A stretch of 64,000 bases of DNA, taken from positions 1 to 64,000 of the forward strand of contig NZ_JASJEV010000004.1 of the NCBI RefSeq assembly GCF_030067675.1, written 5' to 3'. This stretch comes from Chelatococcus albus (GTDB lineage: Bacteria > Pseudomonadota > Alphaproteobacteria > Rhizobiales > Beijerinckiaceae). The translations under genes were made by a program, and so were the position numbers. Numbering within the stretch: the first letter of the stretch is position 1; each line of letters begins with the position of its first letter. Shown in pieces: positions 37,942 through 45,578 of the stretch. The notes beneath the pieces are model-generated. The model ran no database searches and had not been told where the DNA came from. It saw only the letters and a program-made list of their open reading frames with translations.

Positions 37942-37968
37942 TAACATACCATACCATATGGAATGTTA
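37942..37968. promoter_or_regulatory. 27-bp palindromic operator of the tetR operon
   Basis: Arms TAACATACCATA and TATGGAATGTTA around CCA match at 11 of 12 positions. The site ends directly at the start codon (37969) of the membrane-protein gene that precedes tetR. It is an AT-rich island in GC-rich sequence. An autoregulatory TetR operator is the natural reading; binding is inferred. Confidence 0.65.
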
Positions 37969-38358
37969 ATGGATCACGAGATGCTCGCCTCCCTCCAGCC
38001 CTGGCTCGCCGCTGCCGCCCTGCTCTCCGCCGCCACGGCGCTCATCCACACCTTTCTTGGCGGGCGCGAGATCGCGGTGCCGCTGCTGGCCGCGCGCGAC
38101 CTCGCGCCCGTGCCGAAGCTCACGGCCTACTACTGCTGGCACATGGTCACGCTTCTGTTGTTCGCCATGGCCGTTGGATTTGCCCTGGCCGCCGCTGGCC
38201 GCGGCGAGGGCCTCGCAACAGGGCTGACGATCCTCGCGGCCCTGTTCGCCCTGCTCAGCCTCGGCCTCGTGGTGGGTTACCGGGTCAACCCGTGGCACAT
38301 GCCGCAGTGGGCGCTCTTCCTGCCGATCGCCCTGTGCGGCGCGCTCGGCAACCTGTGA
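37969..38358 (+). CDS. Small four-helix membrane protein, unidentified
   Basis: A 129-residue protein with four hydrophobic helices (LAAAALLSAATALIHTFLGG, MVTLLLFAMAVGFALAAAG, GLTILAALFALLSLGLVVGY and a last helix near WALFLPIALCGAL). The AYYCWHMVTLLL segment resembles small uncharacterised membrane proteins often found beside TetR genes. No enzyme motif is visible. ATG 37969 was chosen because ATG 37963, two codons earlier, lies inside the palindrome. The tetR gene starts 8 nt after its stop, so the pair is an operon. Confidence 0.75.
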   Translation: MDHEMLASLQPWLAAAALLSAATALIHTFLGGREIAVPLLAARDLAPVPKLTAYYCWHMVTLLLFAMAVGFALAAAGRGEGLATGLTILAALFALLSLGLVVGYRVNPWHMPQWALFLPIALCGALGNL

Positions 38359-38366
38359 GGCCGACG

Positions 38367-38948
38367 ATGTCCAGAGCGACGCCGCGTCGTCCCGGCCGCC
38401 GGACCCGCGCCGACTGGGTCGAGCTGGGGACGACGCTCCTGCGGGAGGAGGGCCCTGCGGCCCTCACGGTGGAACGCCTGACGGCGGCAGCCGGCCTCAC
38501 CAAGGGATCTTTCTACCACCATTTCGACGGCATCGGCGCCTTCGTCGAGGCGCTGCTCGACGCCTGGGAGGAACATTCGACGGAGAGCATCCTGCACGCC
38601 GTCGAGGCCCTGCCGCCGACACCGGAACGGCGCCAGCGGATGGCCGACCTCACCTACGCCATCGACCTGCGGCTGGAGACAGCGGTGCGCCGCCTTGCCG
38701 CGGGTGACGCCCGCACCGCCGGGCGCCTCGCCGAGGTCGACGCCCGGCGCGAAGCAGCGGTCGCCCGCATCGTCCAGGAGGACTACCGGGTGAGCGAGGA
38801 GGAGGCCGGCGTCGTGGCGCGACTGCTCTACACGCTCCATGCCGGCGTCGTCGCGCGCGCCCCCGCAGACCCGCGGGGCTTTGCCGCTCCCATGCTGGCG
38901 CTCATAGAGGCCTGGCTCGGCGACATGGCCAGCCGCCGCGGCGCCTGA
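38367..38948 (+). CDS. TetR-family transcriptional regulator
   Basis: A 193-residue TetR protein. The DNA-binding region reads LTVERLTAAAGLTKGSFYHH (about residues 32-51). The C-terminal part (ERRQRMADLTYAIDLRLETA, then EEEAGVVARLLYTLHAG) is a ligand domain of unknown specificity. It is second in an operon with the small membrane protein and presumably binds the 27-bp palindrome at 37942-37968, regulating both genes. Ligand unknown. Confidence 0.88.
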   Translation: MSRATPRRPGRRTRADWVELGTTLLREEGPAALTVERLTAAAGLTKGSFYHHFDGIGAFVEALLDAWEEHSTESILHAVEALPPTPERRQRMADLTYAIDLRLETAVRRLAAGDARTAGRLAEVDARREAAVARIVQEDYRVSEEEAGVVARLLYTLHAGVVARAPADPRGFAAPMLALIEAWLGDMASRRGA

Positions 38949-38983
38949 CGTCGCGGTTCGCCTGTCAGGCGACGGGAATCCGG

Positions 38984-39400
38984 TCAGGCGTGCATGCGGA
39001 CGGCGCGCGCAAGCCCGATGCGGTCGAGTTCCGCCTGTTCGCGAGCCCCGTCCGCGGCGCGTTCTCGCGCATGCTCGCGGTCGTCGAGGAGTTCGACCTT
39101 CTTCAGTTCCTCGAAGGCCTCCTGCAACTCGCTCTTGGCCTCGTCGAGCTGGCCCTTGAGCTCGTCGGCCGAGCGCGAGAGGTTGTCGCGGCGCTGCATG
39201 GCGGCCTTCGCATAGGTCGGATAGGCGAAATGCGCGGGGTCGGAGATGCCGGCGCGGCTCTCCTCCAGCGCGATCTCCCGATCGAGATCGTCGGCCATGC
39301 GCGTGAATTCCGCGATCATCATCTCGATCTGCGCGACCCGGCGACGTTTCTCGTCGACCTGGAAGCGCTTCAAGCGAATGAGGGTATCCCGCGACTTCAT
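38984..39400 (-). CDS. fliJ: Flagellar export chaperone FliJ
   Basis: A 138-residue, almost wholly coiled-coil protein. It starts MKSRDTLIRLKRFQVDEKRR and keeps a heptad pattern to about residue 115 (VAQIEMMIAEFTRMADDL, RRDNLSRSADELKGQLDE). FliJ is the central stalk of the FliI ATPase and escorts chaperones. It begins 37 nt after the fliI stop. Sequence conservation in this family is low, but position and structure agree with FliJ. Confidence 0.88.
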   Translation of the reverse strand: MKSRDTLIRLKRFQVDEKRRRVAQIEMMIAEFTRMADDLDREIALEESRAGISDPAHFAYPTYAKAAMQRRDNLSRSADELKGQLDEAKSELQEAFEELKKVELLDDREHARERAADGAREQAELDRIGLARAVRMHA

Positions 39401-39437
39401 CGCCCACTCAACTCCTCGGCAAGCCGATCAGCCGGCC

Positions 39438-40781
39438 TCATGCCGCGGTCATGATCTCCGCGAGCCGTGCATAACCATCGCCGATGGAGGTTGACTCTTC
39501 CTTACCTTGAGCGAGGAAAGACTCGAGGGCCGGCATGAGCCGGATCGCCTCGTCGACCTCCGCCGAGGCGCCCGGGCGATAGGCGCCGAGCCTGATCAGT
39601 TCCTCCATGTCGGCATAGGTGGCGAGCACGCCGCGCGCCTGTCGCACCACGGGCCAGTAGGCCGGCGCGCAGGAGCGGGGCATCGTGCGCGACACCGACT
39701 TGAGGATGTTGATCGCCGGGTAGCGGCCGCGCTCGGCGATGGCGCGCTCCATCACGATATGGCCGTCGAGAATGCCGCGCACGGCGTCCGCCACCGGCTC
39801 ATTGTGGTCGTCGCCGTCGACGAGGACGGTGAAGAGGCCGGTCACCGTCCCCTCCCCCGTGCCCGGCCCCGCGCGCTCGAGCAGGCGTGGCAGCTCCGAG
39901 AAGACGGTGGGCGTATAGCCCTTGGCCGTCGGCGGCTCGCCGCCGGCGAGGCCGATCTCGCGCTGTGCCATGGCGAAACGCGTCACCGAATCGATCATGC
40001 ACAGGACGGAGGCGTCGCGGTCCCGGAAGAATTCGGCGAGCGCCAAGGTCAGGTAGGCAGCCTGCCGGCGCATGAGCGCCGGCTCGTCGGAGGTCGCCAC
40101 GACAACGACGGAACGCGCCAGGCCCGCCTCGCCAAGGTCGTCCTGGAGGAACTCCTGCACCTCGCGGCCACGCTCGCCGACGAGGCCGATCACCGACACG
40201 TCGGCTGCCGTGTTGCGAGCGAGCATGGAGAGCAGCACCGACTTGCCGACGCCCGAGCCGGCGAAGATGCCCATGCGCTGGCCCTCGCAGCAGGTGAGGA
40301 ACGTGTTGAGCGCCCTCACCCCGAGATCGAGCGGGGCGCCGACGCGCTTGCGCGCATGCGCCGCCGGCGGATCGGCCTTGAAGGGATAGAGCCGGGGCCC
40401 GGGCGGCAGCGGCCCCCTGCCATCGATCGGGCGCCCCAGCGCGTCGACGACGCGGCCGAGCCACCCCTCCGACGGGCGCACGCCGGCGGCCGAACCGCGC
40501 ACGACGGCCTTGCAGCCACGGCGCACGCCGTCCAGCGAGCCGAAGGGCATGGCAAGCGCGCGTTCGCCCGAGAAACCGATGATCTCGCAGGGAATGACGA
40601 CCTCGGCTCCGACCTCGACGTCGACGCGGCCGCCGAGCCGCATGGCGGCGACCGGCCCGGCGATTTCGACGAGGAGCCCCCGCACGGCCGCGACCCGGCC
40701 GTAGATCATCGCGTCCTCGATCCCCTCGACCGCGGCGGCGAGCGCCTCCAGCCGCCCGAACCGCCCGCTACCCACAGTCAT
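39438..40781 (-). CDS. fliI: Flagellum-specific export ATPase FliI
   Basis: A 447-residue ATPase related to F1-beta. Walker A is [18 protein letters not shown] at about 160-177, then [20 protein letters not shown], Walker [21 protein letters not shown], and ATP-contacting [18 protein letters not shown] chose ATG 40781 because GGGGGA lies 6 nt before it; the ATG at 40787 overlaps that site. Transcription diverges from ctrA. With fliJ it forms a two-gene operon on the opposite strand from the main flagellar cluster. Confidence 0.95.
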   Translation of the reverse strand: MTVGSGRFGRLEALAAAVEGIEDAMIYGRVAAVRGLLVEIAGPVAAMRLGGRVDVEVGAEVVIPCEIIGFSGERALAMPFGSLDGVRRGCKAVVRGSAAGVRPSEGWLGRVVDALGRPIDGRGPLPPGPRLYPFKADPPAAHARKRVGAPLDLGVRALNTFLTCCEGQRMGIFAGSGVGKSVLLSMLARNTAADVSVIGLVGERGREVQEFLQDDLGEAGLARSVVVVATSDEPALMRRQAAYLTLALAEFFRDRDASVLCMIDSVTRFAMAQREIGLAGGEPPTAKGYTPTVFSELPRLLERAGPGTGEGTVTGLFTVLVDGDDHNEPVADAVRGILDGHIVMERAIAERGRYPAINILKSVSRTMPRSCAPAYWPVVRQARGVLATYADMEELIRLGAYRPGASAEVDEAIRLMPALESFLAQGKEESTSIGDGYARLAEIMTAA

Positions 40782-41165
40782 GCACATCCCCCGCGAAGGC
40801 TCATGTCCGCATCAACTTTTCGTTTACCGGCGTCGTTAAGACTAACGCTACCAGTTCCCGAACGCGCGGGCGTCTGGGAACGGGAGCTTGAGTCTGTTGA
40901 ATCGCTTAGCCTGGTTTCCTCACCGATGATGTGAAGAACATGGGAGCCCGAAACTGCCTGTTCGCCAGCATTTTACGCCGATTCGTGAAAGTTTCGGCGG
41001 TGGGTGCTTGCGCACCGGAATCAGGGTTTGTTAACCATTCTCTCGTACCGTCGCGAGTCGGATCGAGTGGGGCAATCGGGCGCGCGCTCCGCCGCGTTTC
41101 GCGGACGGCGCCGGGGACCCGGGCCTCCATGGTGATGGAGCCCGGAGCGAGGTTGGGGACCTGAA
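40782..41165. promoter_or_regulatory. fliI / ctrA divergent control region with GANTC cluster
   Basis: Five GANTC sites (CcrM methylation targets) begin at 40890, 40899, 40980, 41018 and 41055, where about 0.7 would be expected by chance in 170 bp. A TTAACC CtrA half-site lies at 41031-41036, about 130 bp upstream of ctrA. A small palindrome, CGTTA-AGAC-TAACG (40834-40847), lies nearer fliI. In Caulobacter, ctrA is controlled by CcrM methylation, GcrA and CtrA itself; the same logic is inferred here. Confidence 0.6.
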
Positions 41166-41867
41166 ATGCGCGTACTGCTCATCGAAGACGACAGCGCCAC
41201 CGCGCAGAGCATCGAGCTGATGCTCAAGTCCGAGAATTTCAACGTCTACACGACGGATCTCGGCGAAGAGGGCGTCGACCTCGGCAAGCTCTACGACTAC
41301 GACATCATCCTCCTCGATCTGAATCTGCCCGACATGTCGGGCTACGAGGTCCTGAGGAGCCTGCGCGTCGCCAAGGTGAAGACGCCCATCCTGATCCTCT
41401 CCGGCCTTGCCGGCATCGAGGACAAGGTGAAGGGCCTCGGCTTCGGCGCCGACGACTATCTGACGAAGCCCTTCCACAAGGACGAGCTGGTCGCGCGCAT
41501 CCACGCCATCGTCCGCCGCTCGAAGGGCCACGCCCAGTCGGTCATCACCACGGGCGATCTCGTCGTCAATCTCGACACCAAGACCGTCGAGGTCGGCGGT
41601 GCCCGCGTGCATCTCACGGGCAAGGAGTACCAGATGCTGGAGCTCCTCTCCCTGCGCAAGGGCACCACGCTGACCAAGGAGATGTTCCTCAACCATCTCT
41701 ACGGCGGCATGGACGAGCCGGAGCTGAAGATCATCGACGTCTTCATCTGCAAGCTCCGCAAGAAGCTCGCCAACGCCTCGCAGGGCAAGAACTACATCGA
41801 GACGGTGTGGGGCCGCGGCTACGTCCTGCGCGAGCCGAGCGAGGCCGAGGAGCGCATGGCGGTCTGA
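41166..41867 (+). CDS. ctrA: Cell-cycle response regulator CtrA
   Basis: A 233-residue OmpR-type regulator, very close to the alphaproteobacterial CtrA consensus. The receiver domain has acidic residues at 8-9, phospho-acceptor Asp51 in [13 protein letters not shown] and Lys in [10 protein letters not shown]. The winged helix follows with [20 protein letters not shown] and [14 protein letters not shown]. CtrA is phosphorylated by CckA through ChpT, and activates flagellar and cell-cycle genes while restraining replication. It is monocistronic with an intrinsic terminator 28 nt after the stop. Confidence 0.98.
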   Translation: MRVLLIEDDSATAQSIELMLKSENFNVYTTDLGEEGVDLGKLYDYDIILLDLNLPDMSGYEVLRSLRVAKVKTPILILSGLAGIEDKVKGLGFGADDYLTKPFHKDELVARIHAIVRRSKGHAQSVITTGDLVVNLDTKTVEVGGARVHLTGKEYQMLELLSLRKGTTLTKEMFLNHLYGGMDEPELKIIDVFICKLRKKLANASQGKNYIETVWGRGYVLREPSEAEERMAV

Positions 41868-41895
41868 TCTTGCGCCGCCGTCCGAATGGCACCAG

Positions 41896-41922
41896 GCCCC
41901 GCCCCCGCGGGGCTTTGCTTTT
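41896..41922 (+). terminator. Intrinsic terminator of ctrA
   Basis: GCCCCGC at 41896-41902 and GCGGGGC at 41907-41913 form a perfect 7-bp stem with a CCCC loop, followed by TTTGCTTTT. It lies just after ctrA. Confidence 0.85.
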
Positions 41923-42003
41923 GGCGACCCGCGTCCTTCCGAAGCTGCGCCGAGCAGTGCCGCATGGGGCTTCCGCGGCCGCGCCGTGCCGCAGCGCCGC
42001 CGC

Positions 42004-42534
42004 CTACAGGGTCGAGGACTCGATCTGGCTCGACAGGCCGAGGCTGCCGGCGGTATTGCCCACTGCGGCAAGGCACAGGTCCGCACGTTCCGGCGGAATC
42101 GAGACCGCGAAGCGCGTGACGTAGAGGCCGCCCTCCTCCTCCGTCAGTTTGCGCGCCTCGAGGCGCACGATATTGGCGCCGTACTGCGTGAAGATCTCCG
42201 ACAGGCGGGCGACGAGGCCGAGCTGGTCGCCGCCGCTGACGGTCACGCGATGGGTCACCCGCCCCGTGCCGACGGGCGCCGGATCGAAGGCATAGGGCAC
42301 GACGTGCACCTGCGCCCCGGCGAGCTCCGGCAGCGCCTTGAGCCCCTCCTCGATGTCGCCGGTCGACACGCCCGAGGGCAGTTCGCAGACAGCCGTGAAT
42401 TCCGCACCCGCGCCGAGCACGGCGAAGGTCGTGTCGCGCAGGTTGACGCCCGCCCCGAACAGGCGGTCGGCGACGGCTGCGACCAGGCCCACGCGGTCGG
42501 CGGCGAGGATGGATACGAGCGCGATCGAGGTCAT
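42004..42534 (-). CDS. ACT-domain protein (GcvR-like)
   Basis: A 176-residue protein with two ACT-like domains: ALVSILAADRVGLVAAVADR (about 5-24) and VSGGDQLGLVARLSEIFTQY (about 98-117). The layout resembles GcvR, the glycine-cleavage repressor, and other tandem-ACT regulators that sense amino acids. No DNA-binding domain is present, so it would act by protein contact. It lies between convergent ctrA and the che run, 102 nt below the cheR stop. Direct partner unknown. Confidence 0.75.
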   Translation of the reverse strand: MTSIALVSILAADRVGLVAAVADRLFGAGVNLRDTTFAVLGAGAEFTAVCELPSGVSTGDIEEGLKALPELAGAQVHVVPYAFDPAPVGTGRVTHRVTVSGGDQLGLVARLSEIFTQYGANIVRLEARKLTEEEGGLYVTRFAVSIPPERADLCLAAVGNTAGSLGLSSQIESSTL

Positions 42535-42636
42535 GAGCCGCTTCCCCTCGCCTACAGGCTCGTCCGGCCTCCGCCACCTGTCAATCGGCGGAAACCGCCG
42601 TGGTGAGCATGGGGGCGCGTCAGATCATGCGGCGTC

Positions 42637-43491
42637 TCATCGCGACATGGCGAGCTTCAGGGCGCTGAGCGGCGTGCGCTGCTCGCGCGGCACGTAAAGG
42701 CCCCGATGCGTGGTGTGGGGTGTGAGATCGTCGCTGAGCCCGATCACCGTCTCGGCCGCACCCAGGAAGAGCGCACCGTCAGGCGCGAGCCGGTCGGCGA
42801 GGCGACGCAGCACGTTCATCTTGGTCGGCACGTCGAAGTAGATGAGCACGTTGCGGCAGAAGACGATGTCGAACTCGCCCAGAACCGAGAAGTCGCGCAG
42901 GAGGTTGAGGGTTCGGAAGTCCACCATGTCCCTGAGCTTGTCGGCGATCTGCCACATGTCGCCAGCCTGCGTGAAATATTTCAGCAGGAACTGGATCGGC
43001 AATCCGCGCTGCACCTCGAACTGGGTGTAGAGGCCGGCCTTGGCACGCGCGATGACCTCGGTCGAGAGATCTGTTGCGATGATCTCGACCCGCCAGCCTG
43101 CGAGCTGCGCTGCGGCTTCGTCGAGGATCATCGCCAGCGAATAGGGCTCCTGTCCCGTCGAGGCGGCAGCGCACCAGATGCGCAGCCGCCGCGTCAGGGC
43201 GCGCGCCATGAGAAGCTGGGGCAGGAGCACGTCGCGGAACAGCTCGAACGGCCCCTTGTCCCGGAAGAAGAAGGTCTCGTTCGTCGTCATCGCCTCGACG
43301 ACGAGGCGCTCGAGCTCGATGGCCCGCCCGGTGCGCAACAGCGCCACGAGATCGCCCAGCGTGTCGAGGTTCTGACGACGACAGACGGGGCCGAGCCGGC
43401 TGTCGACGAGATAGCGCTTCTCCGCCGTCAGGGTGAGGCCCGAGCGCGCGTGCAGGAAGGCGCGCAGGAAGTCGAAATCGACTTCCGTCAT
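42637..43491 (-). CDS. cheR: Chemotaxis protein methyltransferase CheR
   Basis: A 284-residue SAM-dependent enzyme that methylates glutamates of chemoreceptors. The N-terminal helical domain contains FLHARSGLTLTAEKRYLVDS. The catalytic domain has TTNETFFFRDKGPFELF, IWCAAASTGQEPYSLAM (SAM binding) and FDIVFCRNVLIYFD. ATG 43491 overlaps the cheB stop (ATGA). It is last in the che operon. Confidence 0.96.
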   Translation of the reverse strand: MTEVDFDFLRAFLHARSGLTLTAEKRYLVDSRLGPVCRRQNLDTLGDLVALLRTGRAIELERLVVEAMTTNETFFFRDKGPFELFRDVLLPQLLMARALTRRLRIWCAAASTGQEPYSLAMILDEAAAQLAGWRVEIIATDLSTEVIARAKAGLYTQFEVQRGLPIQFLLKYFTQAGDMWQIADKLRDMVDFRTLNLLRDFSVLGEFDIVFCRNVLIYFDVPTKMNVLRRLADRLAPDGALFLGAAETVIGLSDDLTPHTTHRGLYVPREQRTPLSALKLAMSR

Positions 43492-44648
43492 CGCGATCCC
43501 CCCCGGACAAGCGCACGGACGGCCTCGGAGATCCTCGGCAGGGGCAGCACGGCCGTGGCAAGCCCGGCGCGCGCGACGGCCCCGGGCATTCCCCACACGG
43601 TGCTCGTCGCCTCGTCCTGGGCGATGATGGTCGCGCCCGCGTCGGCCAGGGCGCGCGCGCCCTGCAAGCCGTCGCTGCCCATGCCGGTCAGCATGACGGC
43701 GAGGGCGGCCGGTCCATAAACGGCGGCGGCCTCGCGGAACAGGAGGTCGACCGCCGGGCGGCAGAAGTTGATCGGCGGCCCGTCATCGAGACGCACTGCC
43801 GGATGGCCGTTGAATCGCATGACCCCGAGATGCCTCCCCCCCGGCGCGATGTAGACGACGCCCGGAACGATCCGCTCACCGTCCTCCGGCTCGCGCGCCG
43901 GGCGCCCGGTCTGCATGCGCAGGTGCTCGGCGAAGACGGCCGTGAAGATCGGCGGCATGTGCTGCACGATCAGCACGGGCAGGTGCTCCAGGACCGAGGG
44001 ACCGAGTTCGCCCAGGACCGTCGAGATGGCCCGCGGGCCGCCGGTCGACGCCCCGATGAGCAGGCAGCGGGGCATGACGGCCGTCCGTGGCAGCACGGCC
44101 TCGTCCGCAGCCCCCGCCGGCCGGGCCGAGATGTCGGCCGCAGCAGGAACCGCGTGCGCCGATAGGGCCGCTTGTGTCGCCGCGTACCGCTCCCTGCGCC
44201 GACGCGCCATGGCGAGCGCATCGATCTTGAGGACGAGTTCGCGCCGGAAGTTCAGCGAGGTGGTGATGCCGCGGTTGTTCTCCGGCTTCGGTATGTAGTC
44301 GGTCGCCCCGAGCGACAGGCACCGCAGCGAGATTTCCGCATTGCGCCGCGTGAGCGCGGACGCGACGAGGACCGACAGGCCTGGCTTCCTGCGCAGCATG
44401 AGCGGCAGCGCCGTCAGGCCGTCGAGCTCCGGCATGTCGAGGTCGAGGACGACGATGTCCGGGTCGGCGGCATCGAGCATGTCGAGGGCGGCCCGGCCGT
44501 TGGGCGCCGTCGCGACGACGGTGAGATCGGCATGTTCCAGAAGCCAACGCGACACAAGACCTCGAATGACCGCGGAATCGTCCACGATCATGACGCGCGT
44601 CAGTCTCGGTTCAGTCGGCGGTGAGATCATGGCGAAGGCTGACGACAT
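43488..44648 (-). CDS. cheB: Chemotaxis protein-glutamate methylesterase CheB
   Basis: A 386-residue response-regulator methylesterase. The receiver has phospho-acceptor Asp69 in IVVLDLDMPELDG. The catalytic domain (about 190-380) has GASTGGPRAI with the Ser nucleophile, VQHMPPIF with the His, and LTGMGSDG with the Asp. The linker is Ala-rich. ATG 44648 has AGGGGAA upstream. It resets receptors in opposition to CheR. Its stop overlaps cheR. Confidence 0.96.
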   Translation of the reverse strand: MSSAFAMISPPTEPRLTRVMIVDDSAVIRGLVSRWLLEHADLTVVATAPNGRAALDMLDAADPDIVVLDLDMPELDGLTALPLMLRRKPGLSVLVASALTRRNAEISLRCLSLGATDYIPKPENNRGITTSLNFRRELVLKIDALAMARRRRERYAATQAALSAHAVPAAADISARPAGAADEAVLPRTAVMPRCLLIGASTGGPRAISTVLGELGPSVLEHLPVLIVQHMPPIFTAVFAEHLRMQTGRPAREPEDGERIVPGVVYIAPGGRHLGVMRFNGHPAVRLDDGPPINFCRPAVDLLFREAAAVYGPAALAVMLTGMGSDGLQGARALADAGATIIAQDEATSTVWGMPGAVARAGLATAVLPLPRISEAVRALVRGGSR

Positions 44649-44694
44649 GCGTTTCCCCTGGGGCCGCCCGGATGGAACGGATTGGGCGTCGCGC

Positions 44695-45060
44695 TCAGGC
44701 GAGTCCGACCTCTTGGAACTTCGCCGTCATGATCTCCTTGTCGAAGGGCTTCATGATGTACTCGTCGGCGCCGGCATGCATCGCGCGCGCGATGTGGGCG
44801 ACGTCGTTCTCCGTCGTGCAGAAGACGACCTTGGGTTCGTTGCCGCGTGGCATCTGGCGCAGGGCGCGCAGGAAATCGTAGCCGTCCATGACCGGCATGT
44901 TCCAATCGAGGAGCACGGCATCGGGCATCTCCCGCCGGCACAGATCGAGCGCCTGCGCGCCGTCCTCCGCTTCGCTGATGCGAAACCCCAGGCCTTCCAG
45001 GATGCGGCGCGCCACCTTTCGAATGACCGCCGAGTCGTCGACGATGAGGCAGTGCTTCAT
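44695..45060 (-). CDS. cheY: Chemotaxis response regulator CheY
   Basis: A 121-residue single receiver domain. It has the DDS motif at 8-10, phospho-acceptor Asp52 in VLLDWNMPVMDGYDFL, Thr in FCTTEN, and Lys in YIMKPFDKEIM. Phosphorylated by CheA, it modifies flagellar rotation or, in some alphaproteobacteria, acts as a phosphate sink. GGAG precedes ATG 45060. It lies 23 nt below the cheW stop. Confidence 0.93.
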   Translation of the reverse strand: MKHCLIVDDSAVIRKVARRILEGLGFRISEAEDGAQALDLCRREMPDAVLLDWNMPVMDGYDFLRALRQMPRGNEPKVVFCTTENDVAHIARAMHAGADEYIMKPFDKEIMTAKFQEVGLA

Positions 45061-45083
45061 GGCTCAGCTCCGGTCGGCACCGC

Positions 45084-45578
45084 TCACGCGGCCCTGGCGT
45101 CGACGCCGAACGCCAGCACCGCGTCGACGTCAAGAACGATGAGGAGTTGGTCGTCCAGCCGGTGGACGCCGCGCGACAGGCCGGCCCAGCGCGGGTTGAG
45201 ATGGACAGGGTTGGGCTCACGGCTGTCCTGCCCGAGCTGCAGCACCTCGCCGACGCTGTCGACGAGCAGCCCGTAGCTTTCGCCGGCGCTCTCCAGGCCG
45301 ACCGCCGTCACCTCGCCCTCCTCCGCGCGGTCCGGCATGCCGAGGCGCGTGCGCAGGCAGACGGCCGTCACCACGCGCCCGCGCAGGTTGAGCAGCCCCT
45401 TGATCTCGAGCGGCGCCAAGGGCACGCGCGTGATCGCGTGGACGATGAAGACATCATGGACCTGCGCGATGGGAAGGCCGAAGCGCTGGCCGCCGACCGT
45501 CACCGTCACATACTGGCAGTTCTCGTCACCCGCCACGGCTGTAGGTCGCCGACCGGCCTCGCTGCTCGTTGCGGTCAT
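45084..45578 (-). CDS. cheW: Chemotaxis coupling protein CheW
   Basis: A 164-residue scaffold joining receptors to CheA. The CheW fold is seen in YVTVTVGGQRFGLPIAQVHD, LKGLLNLRG-like IKGLLNLRGRVVTAVCLRTR and ESYGLLVDSVGEVLQL. Its ATG overlaps the cheA stop (ATGA). The N-terminal 20 residues are a variable extension. Confidence 0.95.
   Translation of the reverse strand: MTATSSEAGRRPTAVAGDENCQYVTVTVGGQRFGLPIAQVHDVFIVHAITRVPLAPLEIKGLLNLRGRVVTAVCLRTRLGMPDRAEEGEVTAVGLESAGESYGLLVDSVGEVLQLGQDSREPNPVHLNPRWAGLSRGVHRLDDQLLIVLDVDAVLAFGVDARAA

Noticed and set aside
40834-40847. CGTTA-AGAC-TAACG palindrome as a CtrA box for fliI
   Set aside because: The TTAA and CTAA halves are 2 bases apart, not 7, so it does not fit the CtrA consensus.
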